A DNA stretch of 9,733 nt, taken from Ruminococcus sp. (lineage in GTDB: Bacteria > Bacillota > Clostridia > Oscillospirales > Ruminococcaceae). The DNA lies in contig DNLQ01000200.1 in the NCBI GenBank assembly GCA_003488415.1, positions 1 to 9,733 on the forward strand, written 5' to 3'. The translations under genes were made by a program, and so were the position numbers. Below the pieces are notes generated by a model. That model did not search any database. It worked only from the letters and a program-made list of their open reading frames with translations, and was not told the origin of the DNA. Positions within the stretch are counted from its first letter, which is position 1; each line of letters starts with the position of its first letter. Shown piece by piece: positions 1 to 5,953 of the stretch.

Positions 1-379
1 AGGTGTAGAAGCTGATGCCTATGGGAAGACGTATGTCCGGCACCGGCAGCGAGAGCGAAAAAAAGGCGTTGATATTCTCAGCAACAAAACCGCTGTACTT
101 GAAGATACCCAGCATCAGCAGGTCATAGATCACAGCAGAAGCCGCAATAACCTTTTCCGACTTCTTTCCCCTGTGATTCTCTATGCCTTTACCGGCAGCA
201 AAGTTTACAATCGCACTCATCACCATAAGTACAATGTACACCGGCTCGCCCCATGCGTAGAATATCAGTGAGAAAACTATCAACACCGCATTTTTATGAG
301 AAGTACCCCTTGCCAGTGCGTATATCAGCAGACACAGCGGCAGAAAAAGGTACACAAAGAACAGCTTTGAAAATACCAT
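1..379 (-). CDS. MBOAT family O-acyltransferase (AlgI/DltB-like), N-terminal part, 3' end outside window
   Basis: The minus strand encodes about 126 residues beginning MVFSKLFFVYLFLPL, then a second hydrophobic block containing SLIFYAWGEP, and near the edge FKYSGF and LPIGISFYT. These are hallmarks of the first part of AlgI-type membrane-bound O-acyltransferases, which move acyl (usually acetyl) groups across the membrane onto extracellular polysaccharide or other wall polymers. The catalytic histidine region lies beyond the window, so activity cannot be judged and the substrate is unknown. ATG at 379 fits the usual family start, but only a weak AG-rich site precedes it. The frame stays open upstream to GTG codons at 478 and 484, adding up to 35 hydrophilic residues, so the start is not settled. 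Two small hairpins in that stretch (447-461, 466-478) favour an untranslated leader. It lies downstream of the 715-residue protein gene but has its own promoter. Confidence 0.85.
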   Translation of the reverse strand, partial: MVFSKLFFVYLFLPLCLLIYALARGTSHKNAVLIVFSLIFYAWGEPVYIVLMVMSAIVNFAAGKGIENHRGKKSEKVIAASAVIYDLLMLGIFKYSGFVAENINAFFSLSLPVPDIRLPIGISFYT

Positions 380-485
380 TTTATTGATTCTTCTTTCTTT
401 TTTCTTATCCAGGTACTTACACCAAAGTCCGGATTTCTCTGTATTCCCCGGTATCTCCGGGAGAGGTGCCTGAGGCACTGTCACG

Positions 486-500
486 TTCTGTTTAACAGAA
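486..500. promoter_or_regulatory. Palindromic operator-like site at the acyltransferase transcription start
   Basis: TTCTGTT and AACAGAA form a perfect 7-bp inverted repeat around one central base. It sits immediately downstream of the -10 box and covers the predicted transcription start, a typical place for a repressor to bind. It could also be a hairpin at the RNA 5' end, but a one-base loop makes that unlikely. No specific regulator is recognised. Confidence 0.4.
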
Positions 501-502
501 AT

Positions 503-531
503 ATTATATCACATTTCCCGTAAAAAGTAAA
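503..531 (-). promoter_or_regulatory. Sigma-A-type promoter of the acyltransferase gene
   Basis: Reading the minus strand, TTTACT (526-531) is followed after 17 bases by a perfect TATAAT (503-508). The predicted start of transcription is near 496. This gives a leader of about 117 nt if translation begins at 379, or about 12 nt if it begins at GTG 484. Confidence 0.6.
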
Positions 532-677
532 TAACCCGGAGGACTTCTTTTTAACTCCCGGAGCAATTCGGAGATATGCACAAACAAGCCCCTGTTTTTC
601 GGGCAGTATATGTACCTGCACTTTTTATCTGCACCATTGCCGGCTGAGGAAAATCCAGGGACAGGCAGATACAGAAA

Positions 678-709
678 CAGCCGCAGGAGAACACGTTCCC
701 CTGCGGCTG
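678..709 (-). terminator. Hairpin downstream of the 715-residue protein gene
   Basis: Arms CAGCCGCAGG (678-687) and CCTGCGGCTG (700-709) form a perfect 10-bp stem with a 12-nt loop, starting 7 nt after the stop codon at 716. On the minus strand it is followed by TTTCTGT, a weak T tract. It probably ends or stabilises the upstream transcript and separates it from the acyltransferase promoter. Confidence 0.55.
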
Positions 710-715
710 ATATGC

Positions 716-2863
716 TTATTTTACTGTAAATGTTACTTCCAGCTTCTTCCATTCTCCTATGCCGTCTCCGTTCATGAAAAGATTCACGAACACTGCCGGA
801 CCGCCTTCGCCCATATCCATGTACTCAGGCTCTGTCTCCGGCACTTCTACCTCTTTACCGTCAAGAAGTACGCTGTCAACTGTGACTCTATCCTTGTCTG
901 CCTCGGTAAGACCGTTTATCATCAGTGTTGAGAACATCAGTCCGGCAGGTGCGTCTCCTGATACCTTCCTGAAGCTCTCACAGTCTGCATCAACGGATAC
1001 AGTGTATGTACCTGCACCGTTTACATCGGCAGTCTCAGCTCCTTTGGCTACCTTGCCCGAGTCGTTTGATAAAGTATTCACTCTGAAATTATTGTCGATA
1101 GTCACAAGATACGCCTGATTCTCACCGGGCTGGAACAGATAGTCGGATACTGCTTCTTCATCCGGATATTCCGGGAAGCTGAATGCAGGAGTATCGCTGT
1201 CCTCTTCATCCTCTTCATCCCATTCCTCGTCAGTAAGCCCGAAGTCGTAACTATCTGTATCCATACTTGCTATATCGCCCATGAGATCATCGTTATCATA
1301 AATCAGACCTGCAAGCTCGCTGCCGTAATCCGAGCCTAATCCCAGCTTATCGTAGAAGCCCTCCAGGAACGATGTCATCTCCTCTTCTGTGAATACATCC
1401 TTGAAACTGAAGTTATCCCTGTCTATCTCCAGAGCAGAACCTTTGTCGGGTATCTCTATGCTCTTTGCATCGTTGACCGATAACCTGAGACTTACAGTAC
1501 CGAAATCCATTCTGCCGTCTCCTGTGTCGGCATTGATGTCTGCAATGACCTGCTGTGATGATGGATCGCCCACGAATTTCAGTCCGAAGGTATTATCGTC
1601 CCTGCTGACTGTTACATCTGCGTTGAAGAAACAAAGATCCTTGTTTACCGTTTCGTAGTCGGTAAAGCTGATCCTGGTATCTTTTCCGTCCTCATCAGTT
1701 ATGACGATATCACCGGTCATCTTTCCGTCTGTCAATGCAGCTTTGAGTTGTGCGCTGCCCTTGTCGGAATTCACAAAACCACGCACCTGGTCATCCTTGA
1801 TGCCCATGGCAGTATCTATCAGAACGCCGTCAGGATTGGAGACCTTCATTCCCCTGATAACACCGGTAGGATCAACGTATGTGTAAATATCCAGTTCGTC
1901 CTTTGTTGAAGCTTTTCTGGCAAGCGCCTTGTCCAGTTTCTCCTCATACTCCTCTGCTGTCATGGACTTTGTCCTGTCAACAACTATGGAGCGGAGTATA
2001 TCATCCTTCTTCATCTCATTAACGAATGCGTCCCTTACTTCCTCCATCTTTTCAGGAGTCAGCTTAACGTTGATAACAGTATAATCAACTGTTATATCCC
2101 CGATCTCCACATCCGACTTCTTCTCAACCTTCACGTCGCTGACCGACTTGTTCCACAGGTCAACATAACGCTGTATCTCAGTCTCAAGATCATCGGGAGT
2201 GAGAACTGAACCGGGATCTGTGAGACACTTTCTGAGATAGTTCACATCATCACTGTTCAAGCCTGAAAGCATCTCGCTGCTGTCGATAAACAGCCACTGA
2301 TCCTTCAGGTCAGGGATACGCAGATATGTCTCAAGGCTTTCCATGTCAATGAAGGTATCCACTGCGATGATGCTCTCATCGTTCCTGCTGAATCCAGCAC
2401 GGGCTGAGGTGCTGTTACCGCTTCCTGCCTGCTCTACATTAAGTGTAAGCGACTCTGTATCCTCTATGGCAGAGATAAAATTCTTCAGTTCCTTTGAAGT
2501 ATCATCAACATCTCCCAGTTTCTCAAGGAGTTTGTCCTTCGCTTCATCGCTTACATCATATTTTAAAGTATATCCGAATGACTTTCCGCCGCCTGCATCA
2601 TCAAGGTATCTGCGGTAGCGGTCTGCGGCTTCCTTTGCAATTGTCTGCGAGTTCTCCTCGTACACCCACGCACTGTAGCTCTCCGCAGAGCATACCCTCA
2701 GCTTCACCTGGTTCTTTACCAGAGGTGAAAGATTGTATGCGGCAGCTCCGCCGCCCGCAGCCACTCCAAGCACCGCAGCGGTAATTATTGCTATTCTGGA
2801 ACCATTCTTCTTCGGAGCCGGATCGACTCCTGATACATAATCATAATTGTAGTTATCTGACAT
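716..2863 (-). CDS. Membrane-anchored protein of unknown function, 715 residues
   Basis: I do not recognise a named family. The protein has a short hydrophilic N-terminus with KK and R before a hydrophobic, Ala/Gly-rich segment at about residues 24-45. That is a single membrane anchor rather than a cleaved lipoprotein signal, as there is no lipobox. The remaining 670 residues are hydrophilic and rich in Asp, Glu and Lys, and should lie outside the cell. A strongly acidic stretch lies at about 541-556, and the last 125 residues look beta-rich (GTYTVSV, VDGKEV-like strands). The repeated pattern of beta strands with many charged residues suggests an extracellular adhesin or binding scaffold, but this is inference. 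AGGAGG seven bases before ATG 2863 fixes the start. It has its own promoter at 2929-2957 and a hairpin after the stop, so it is probably monocistronic. Confidence 0.85.
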   Translation of the reverse strand: MSDNYNYDYVSGVDPAPKKNGSRIAIITAAVLGVAAGGGAAAYNLSPLVKNQVKLRVCSAESYSAWVYEENSQTIAKEAADRYRRYLDDAGGGKSFGYTLKYDVSDEAKDKLLEKLGDVDDTSKELKNFISAIEDTESLTLNVEQAGSGNSTSARAGFSRNDESIIAVDTFIDMESLETYLRIPDLKDQWLFIDSSEMLSGLNSDDVNYLRKCLTDPGSVLTPDDLETEIQRYVDLWNKSVSDVKVEKKSDVEIGDITVDYTVINVKLTPEKMEEVRDAFVNEMKKDDILRSIVVDRTKSMTAEEYEEKLDKALARKASTKDELDIYTYVDPTGVIRGMKVSNPDGVLIDTAMGIKDDQVRGFVNSDKGSAQLKAALTDGKMTGDIVITDEDGKDTRISFTDYETVNKDLCFFNADVTVSRDDNTFGLKFVGDPSSQQVIADINADTGDGRMDFGTVSLRLSVNDAKSIEIPDKGSALEIDRDNFSFKDVFTEEEMTSFLEGFYDKLGLGSDYGSELAGLIYDNDDLMGDIASMDTDSYDFGLTDEEWDEEDEEDSDTPAFSFPEYPDEEAVSDYLFQPGENQAYLVTIDNNFRVNTLSNDSGKVAKGAETADVNGAGTYTVSVDADCESFRKVSGDAPAGLMFSTLMINGLTEADKDRVTVDSVLLDGKEVEVPETEPEYMDMGEGGPAVFVNLFMNGDGIGEWKKLEVTFTVK

Positions 2864-2928
2864 GATGCCCCTCCTGTTAGATACATATTACATATACTTA
2901 TTTGCCCATGATAATACCCTATGAATTT

Positions 2929-2957
2929 AATATATCACATTTTTTTACAAAAGTCAA
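2929..2957 (-). promoter_or_regulatory. Sigma-A-type promoter of the 715-residue protein gene
   Basis: On the minus strand TTGACT (2952-2957) and TATATT (2929-2934) are separated by exactly 17 bases. The predicted start is near 2922, leaving a leader of about 58 nt that ends in an AGGAGG site. Confidence 0.7.
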
Positions 2958-2999
2958 TAACATAAAAAGCTGCTCTCAAGCAAATCGGGCATTATTACA

Positions 3000-3139
3000 A
3001 AATATGAAGAGAGCCGTTCCGGTGGGGACGGCTCTCTCCTATCTGAAAAGGTGTGTAGAGTATATCAGCGTCCCGGAGGTACAGGGGACGATGAAACGGT
3101 TTGTTGATTTATGTAAAGCAGTTCTTTGTCTCCTGCTGT
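3000..3139 (-). ncRNA. Candidate small RNA of about 140 nt with C-rich loops
   Basis: A strong minus-strand promoter (TTGCAA-17-TATAAT, 3146-3174) predicts a transcript starting near 3139. No ATG with a ribosome site follows, and the transcript would end after a strong hairpin at 3005-3040. Three stems can be drawn: 3117-3121 with 3133-3137; 3069-3074 with 3085-3090; and 3008-3017 with 3028-3037. In RNA sense the loop of the second stem reads CUGUACCUCC and the third stem's apex carries CCCCACC. C-rich, unpaired loops that resemble an anti-Shine-Dalgarno sequence are typical of Firmicutes small RNAs that block ribosome sites, so a trans-acting regulator is a reasonable inference. It does not match any riboswitch class that I can recognise. 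A long untranslated leader of the next gene is less likely, because that gene has its own promoter downstream. Confidence 0.5.
3005..3040 (-). terminator. Terminator-like hairpin of the small RNA candidate
   Basis: AGAGAGCCGT (3008-3017) pairs with ACGGCTCTCT (3028-3037). The stem can extend inward by three more pairs, including one wobble, leaving a 4-nt apex. On the minus strand it is followed by TCATATTTTGT, a modest T-rich tail. The plus strand has no T tract after it, so it serves the minus direction. Confidence 0.55.
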
Positions 3140-3145
3140 GATTAT

Positions 3146-3174
3146 ATTATACCCCATCCTGCACTGTATTGCAA
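3146..3174 (-). promoter_or_regulatory. Promoter of the small RNA candidate
   Basis: Minus-strand TTGCAA (3169-3174), 17 bases, then perfect TATAAT (3146-3151). The -35 box lies inside a perfect 10-bp palindrome TATTGCAATA (3167-3176). The ireB promoter in this window shares the same TTGCAATA-N15-TATAAT layout. Confidence 0.65.
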
Positions 3175-3285
3175 TAACAGCAAAATCACAGTCATAATAC
3201 AAAACGGTATATGTACACCGCTTTTTGATTACATTTTTCCTACATCGGTAAAAAGATTATTTCTGAATGATTACGGAACTGTCAG

Positions 3286-3293
3286 CATATAAA
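3286..3293 (+). promoter_or_regulatory. Possible sigma-E-like -10 element upstream of spoIIID
   Basis: CATATAAA at 3286-3293 matches most of the sigma-E -10 consensus (CATACAAT), about 60 bases before the spoIIID start. A GAATGATT stretch upstream could be a degenerate -35. In Bacillus spoIIID is transcribed by sigma-E, which is the main reason to note this. The match is weak. Confidence 0.25.
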
Positions 3294-3352
3294 TTAGTGT
3301 CCGCAATCATTACAGACGCTCCCTCTGAGCGCACCAAGTCAGGAGTGATATT

Positions 3353-3643
3353 ATGAAGATCCAGCCCGGACAGAGAGCAGTCCTGCTCGGTCAGTACATA
3401 ATAGAGAACAAGGCTACAGTCAGAAATGCTGCCAAGGCTTTCGGAGTATCCAAAAGCACTGTTCATAAGGATGTAAGCGAACGGCTCAGAAAAGAAGATC
3501 CTGCTCTGTTCACACAGGTCAGGGGCATTCTTGAACTGAACAAACAGGAACGTCACATCAGAGGCGGAATGGCTACCAAACAGAAGTACCGTGAGCTTGC
3601 ACAGTGCCGGCAAAGCTCCGGAAACAGCTGCGGACGGCGCTGA
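3353..3643 (+). CDS. spoIIID: Stage III sporulation transcriptional regulator SpoIIID
   Basis: SpoIIID is a small DNA-binding protein of the mother cell that turns sigma-E genes on or off and helps switch to sigma-K during sporulation. The 96-residue product carries the family's diagnostic core: a helix-turn-helix at about residues 21-45 (VRNAAKAFGVSKSTVHKDV), then ERL, and a basic C-terminal segment with RHIRGGMATKQKY at about 66-78. Both parts contact DNA in the Bacillus protein. Length is slightly above the usual 80-93 residues because of a short divergent tail. AGGAGTG lies just before ATG 3353, supporting this start. Neighbours are not sporulation genes and it appears to be transcribed alone. 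Its 3' end forms one arm of a hairpin (3630-3655). It implies that the organism has, or recently had, a sporulation programme. Confidence 0.95.
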   Translation: MKIQPGQRAVLLGQYIIENKATVRNAAKAFGVSKSTVHKDVSERLRKEDPALFTQVRGILELNKQERHIRGGMATKQKYRELAQCRQSSGNSCGRR

Positions 3644-3655
3644 AACACCGTCCGC
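3630..3655 (+). terminator. Hairpin spanning the spoIIID stop codon
   Basis: GCGGACGG (3630-3637) pairs with CCGTCCGC (3648-3655), with the TGA stop in the loop. No T tract follows (TATATC), so it is a possible weak terminator or 3'-end stabiliser. Confidence 0.35.
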
Positions 3656-3697
3656 TATATCAAAGCAGCAGTCTGATACCCGGCTTCTCCGGAACAC

Positions 3698-3731
3698 AAG
3701 TCCTCCCTCGCCTGTCCGTGAGGGAGGACTT
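3698..3731. repeat. Perfect 12-bp inverted repeat downstream of spoIIID
   Basis: AAGTCCTCCCTC (3698-3709) and GAGGGAGGACTT (3720-3731) are exact complements around a 10-nt loop. Neither strand has a T tract after the stem, so it is not a standard terminator. It could be a processed 3' end, a dispersed palindromic repeat, or part of a larger structured RNA with its neighbours. Confidence 0.7.
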
Positions 3732-3733
3732 CC

Positions 3734-3860
3734 GTATGCCCATATGATCCGGAGCTGTTCACGGGCATACTGCCACTCAGGATCAGGACACATCACGGCT
3801 CTGCTGTTACTATTCTATGCAGAAGCAAACAAAATGCTTCAAAGAAAAATAATACAGCAG
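3734..3860. repeat. Further hairpins in the spoIIID-DUF1836 intergenic region
   Basis: Three more inverted repeats follow. GTATGCCC (3734-3741) pairs with GGGCATAC (3763-3770). CTGCTGT (3801-3807) pairs with ACAGCAG (3854-3860). GAAGCA (3822-3827) pairs with TGCTTC (3835-3840), nested inside the previous pair. No gene was found in 3644-4036 apart from these structures and the promoter region of the next operon. Confidence 0.5.
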
Positions 3861-3887
3861 CGGTAATTTCCGGAAACACTTAAATGT

Positions 3888-3931
3888 GAAATATTGCGAT
3901 AAAGTGAGAAAACAAGAGAAATAATGCGATA
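3888..3931. promoter_or_regulatory. Two near-identical 14-bp direct repeats upstream of the DUF1836 operon
   Basis: GAAATATTGCGATA (3888-3901) and GAAATAATGCGATA (3918-3931) differ at one base and start exactly 30 bp apart, about three helical turns, so they lie on the same DNA face. The second ends about 48 bp before the -35 box. This is the layout of activator or repressor binding sites, possibly for the operon's own regulator. Confidence 0.45.
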
Positions 3932-3978
3932 TATTATAATTTCGGTCAGAATCGCCCGAAATCATCTTTAGAACGCAC

Positions 3979-4007
3979 TTGAAGTTCTTATGAACCTGTG
4001 ATATAAT
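3979..4007 (+). promoter_or_regulatory. Promoter of the DUF1836-SPFH operon, with an overlapping dyad
   Basis: TTGAAG (3979-3984), 17 bases, then perfect TATAAT (4002-4007), preceded by TGA to give an extended -10. Predicted start is near 4014, a 23-nt leader. The inverted repeat AGAAC (3970-3974) and GTTCT (3984-3988), followed by GAAC (3992-3995), covers the -35 box and may be an operator. Confidence 0.7.
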
Positions 4008-4036
4008 CATATCATCACGAAAGAGGAGCGATTCAA

Positions 4037-4627
4037 ATGAAAAACGAACAGAGATTTTTCCCCGGTACTACAATACCCTATACTGAAGCAGCAAGAAATA
4101 CTGCCTTTTCAGTCATTTCACCCATGCTCGAAGCTACCGGAGGTCTTACTCTTTCACAGCTTTCACACCTGACCGGTCTTGAAGGTTCTACTATCCAGAA
4201 CTGGATCAAGAGAGGCTGGGTATCTCCTACTCGTGCTAAAAAGTACTCTCAGCAGCAGGTGCTGAGGATACTCCTTATAAATATGCTCCGCGGCGCTATG
4301 ACACTGGAAAACATCGCCAACCTTATGACATACATCAACGGCGATGTTGAGGATACCTCGGATGACATAATCGAGGAGGCAGAGCTTTATAACTGTCTTT
4401 GCAGGATCATCTTTGACTCCGACGAGCAGTCAGCATTCTCACCGGACGAGGTAAGACAGCTTATCCTCCATGAGATCGCCTGTCTCGACAAGGACAGCCG
4501 TGCAAACGGCGAAAAGCTCCAGAACGCCATGTTCGTCATGCTTATGGCTTACCGCAGTGCAGTCCTCCGCAGCGAGGCTGACAGAATGATGGAGGTCATA
4601 CTCGGCGGAGATCAGTCTGATAAATGA
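4037..4627 (+). CDS. DUF1836 family protein, probable MerR-like DNA-binding regulator
   Basis: The 196-residue product fits the DUF1836 family of Firmicutes, which is thought to bind DNA although targets are not known. Residues about 37-64 (LTLSQLSHLTGLEGSTIQNW, then IKRGWVSP) form a helix-turn-helix of the MerR type. It is followed by KKYSQQQVLRILLINMLR and the conserved segment M.LENIANLM.YING at about 88-102. The rest is acidic and helical, suitable for dimerisation. GAGGAG lies before ATG 4037. It is the first gene of an operon: its TGA stop at 4625-4627 overlaps an ATG, and the next gene's better start is 15 nt further on. Position at the head of an operon with repeats near the promoter suggests it controls the operon. 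No ligand-binding domain is evident. Confidence 0.9.
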   Translation: MKNEQRFFPGTTIPYTEAARNTAFSVISPMLEATGGLTLSQLSHLTGLEGSTIQNWIKRGWVSPTRAKKYSQQQVLRILLINMLRGAMTLENIANLMTYINGDVEDTSDDIIEEAELYNCLCRIIFDSDEQSAFSPDEVRQLILHEIACLDKDSRANGEKLQNAMFVMLMAYRSAVLRSEADRMMEVILGGDQSDK

Positions 4628-4641
4628 AAGGAAGGATAAAT

Positions 4642-4869
4642 ATGAAAAGTGATAACAATGTACAGGCTATTGCAGCCACATACGAAGACGAGGAAAATGC
4701 AGCTATCTGCATACCTGCCGGACTTACACTGGGTATGTTTATCGGACTGGTCATCGGCGAGCTGGTATTCGACAGCCTGGGCTCAGGCATGATGATCGGC
4801 AGCTTTGCCGGAACTGCTGTCGGCGCAGTGCTTATGGCACTGTGTCTCAGACACAAGGATCACAGGTAA
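4642..4869 (+). CDS. Small membrane protein with two glycine-rich helices, 75 residues
   Basis: I do not recognise a family. After a hydrophilic, acidic N-terminus of about 22 residues come two hydrophobic segments at about 24-44 and 50-69. Both are rich in Gly (GLTLGMFIGLVIGE and GMMIGSFAGTAVGA), a glycine-zipper pattern that suits tight helix packing or oligomerisation. It ends in a short basic tail. ATG 4642 is chosen because AGGAAGG stands seven bases before it; the ATG at 4624 overlaps the previous stop and lacks a ribosome site. It lies between the DUF1836 regulator and the SPFH gene on one strand, with no terminator before it, so it is likely to be co-transcribed and may be the SPFH protein's membrane partner. 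Confidence 0.75.
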   Translation: MKSDNNVQAIAATYEDEENAAICIPAGLTLGMFIGLVIGELVFDSLGSGMMIGSFAGTAVGAVLMALCLRHKDHR

Positions 4870-4910
4870 ACCTGTATCCTGATACACACCATGCAGCTTC
4901 TGTGCTGCAT
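4863..4910. repeat. Three consecutive short palindromes between the small membrane protein and SPFH genes
   Basis: CAGGT/ACCTG (4863-4874) overlaps the stop codon, TGTATC/GATACA spans 4873-4886, and ATGCAGC/GCTGCAT (4891-4910) has a 6-nt loop. They end 20 nt before the SPFH start. No T tract follows, so an attenuator or an RNA-processing site that adjusts expression of the two genes is more likely than a full terminator. Confidence 0.5.
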
Positions 4911-4930
4911 TCTCTCTGAAAGGAACAATT

Positions 4931-5863
4931 ATGGCAAGAATGGAAGAACTCAGAAAAGACGGTACTGTGAAAAGGAGCTTAAAAGGTATCAAGATCGGTG
5001 CTGCGCTTATTGTCGCTGTTCCGCTGATACTCAGTTCCTTTACCATAGTCCCTGCCGGACATACCGGCGTTATCCTTACTCTCGGCAAGGTCTCTTCATC
5101 ATCCTTCTCTGAAGGATTTCATTTGAAGATCCCCTTCATACAGCGTGTAGAGGCTATGTCGAATAAGATACAGGTCTATGAGACTCCTGCCTCCGCAGTG
5201 TCCAAGGACCTCCAGACAGTCAGCAGCAGCATCGCAGTAAACTACAAACTCATATCGGACAAGTGTCCTGATATGTACAAGGGATGCAGCGGCGATTATC
5301 AGACAGTCCTCATTGCTCCGGCTTTGCAGGAATCAATGAAATCAGTCACTGCCAAGTATACTGCCGAGCAGCTGATAACCGAACGTGCTTCCGTAGGCGA
5401 CGAGGTCAAGGCATCACTTGACACCAAGCTCAACGGCTACGGCATCTACATCGAGAAGTTCAACATCGTGAACTTTGATTTCTCTCAGGAATTCAACAAT
5501 GCTATCGAAGCAAAACAGGTAGCTGAACAGAACCTCCTGAAAACCAAGACCGAGCAGGAACAGGCAATTGTAATTGCCGAAGCCAATGCAAAACAGAAGG
5601 TCATTGCTGCCAACGCCGATGCAGAGGCTATACTTGCCAAAGCTCAGGCACAGGCTGACGCCAACAAGCTCCTTGAGGAGTCTCTCTCCGAAAAGGTCAT
5701 CGCTTACAAGCAGATAGACAAGTGGGACGGCGTTATGCCAAAGGTTACAAGCGGCGGTAACGGAATGCTTATCAACGTGGATCTTGACGACTCAGTTTCC
5801 GGTACTGCTTCACAGAATGAACCCTCATATGTACCTCCTGCCGAAACAGCGGAGGGTGAATAA
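4931..5863 (+). CDS. SPFH domain (prohibitin/stomatin/band 7) membrane protein
   Basis: SPFH proteins form large ring-shaped oligomers on membranes and organise membrane domains or restrain membrane proteases. The 310-residue product has a membrane segment at about 20-40 followed by VPAGHTGVILTLGKV, the classic entry into the SPFH domain (about 38-195). Next is a helical, Ala/Glu/Lys/Gln-rich region (about 190-260, EAKQVAEQNLLKTKTEQEQA and on), the expected coiled coil. The end has DKWDGVMPKVTSGG, typical of bacterial prohibitin-like members, then a Pro/Glu-rich tail. AAGGAA precedes ATG 4931. It closes the operon started by the DUF1836 regulator. No NfeD-type partner gene is present, and the 75-residue membrane protein takes that place. 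The exact biological role is not predictable from sequence. Confidence 0.93.
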   Translation: MARMEELRKDGTVKRSLKGIKIGAALIVAVPLILSSFTIVPAGHTGVILTLGKVSSSSFSEGFHLKIPFIQRVEAMSNKIQVYETPASAVSKDLQTVSSSIAVNYKLISDKCPDMYKGCSGDYQTVLIAPALQESMKSVTAKYTAEQLITERASVGDEVKASLDTKLNGYGIYIEKFNIVNFDFSQEFNNAIEAKQVAEQNLLKTKTEQEQAIVIAEANAKQKVIAANADAEAILAKAQAQADANKLLEESLSEKVIAYKQIDKWDGVMPKVTSGGNGMLINVDLDDSVSGTASQNEPSYVPPAETAEGE

Positions 5864-5864
5864 T

Positions 5865-5953
5865 ATGTCACTATCAATGAACTCAACAGCACCTTCAAGG
5901 TGTCTGATATGACTCATCTGACCGTGATAGGGATAGCGGAGCGAAGAGCATGA
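5865..5953 (+). pseudogene. Possible frameshifted gene remnant after the SPFH gene
   Basis: GGAGGGTG is positioned nine bases before ATG 5865, a good initiation site, but that frame gives only 15 residues before TGA at 5910-5912. Another frame, from 5867, reads 28 codons of plausible protein (VTINELNSTFKVSDMTHLTV and on) up to TGA at 5951-5953, then merges into the hairpin cluster. One base change near the start would join start codon and open frame. This may be a decayed start of a gene cut off by the palindromic element, or chance. Confidence 0.25.

Noticed and set aside
504..752. 82-residue minus-strand frame
   Set aside because: It overlaps the end of the 715-residue gene, the hairpin at 678-709 and the acyltransferase promoter; composition is not protein-like.
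3000..3139. Known riboswitch or 6S RNA
   Set aside because: No conserved core of a riboswitch class was recognised, the next gene has its own promoter, and the length and lack of a long central bubble do not fit 6S RNA.
2902..3292. Two plus-strand frames of 79 and 63 residues
   Set aside because: They run antisense through the two minus-strand promoters and the small RNA hairpins, with no ribosome site or family match.
3257..3796. 179-residue reading frame on the minus strand opposite spoIIID
   Set aside because: It lies wholly antisense to the well-supported spoIIID gene and the 12-bp palindrome, has no domain and no ribosome site of note.
3888..3931. Direct repeats as a CRISPR or replication iteron array
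   Set aside because: Only two copies of 14 bp with a 16-bp gap, no cas or rep gene; a regulatory site is the simpler reading.
4624..4641. Earlier start for the 75-residue membrane protein, overlapping the DUF1836 stop
   Set aside because: No ribosome site at proper spacing, whereas AGGAAGG is well placed for 4642. Translational coupling remains possible.
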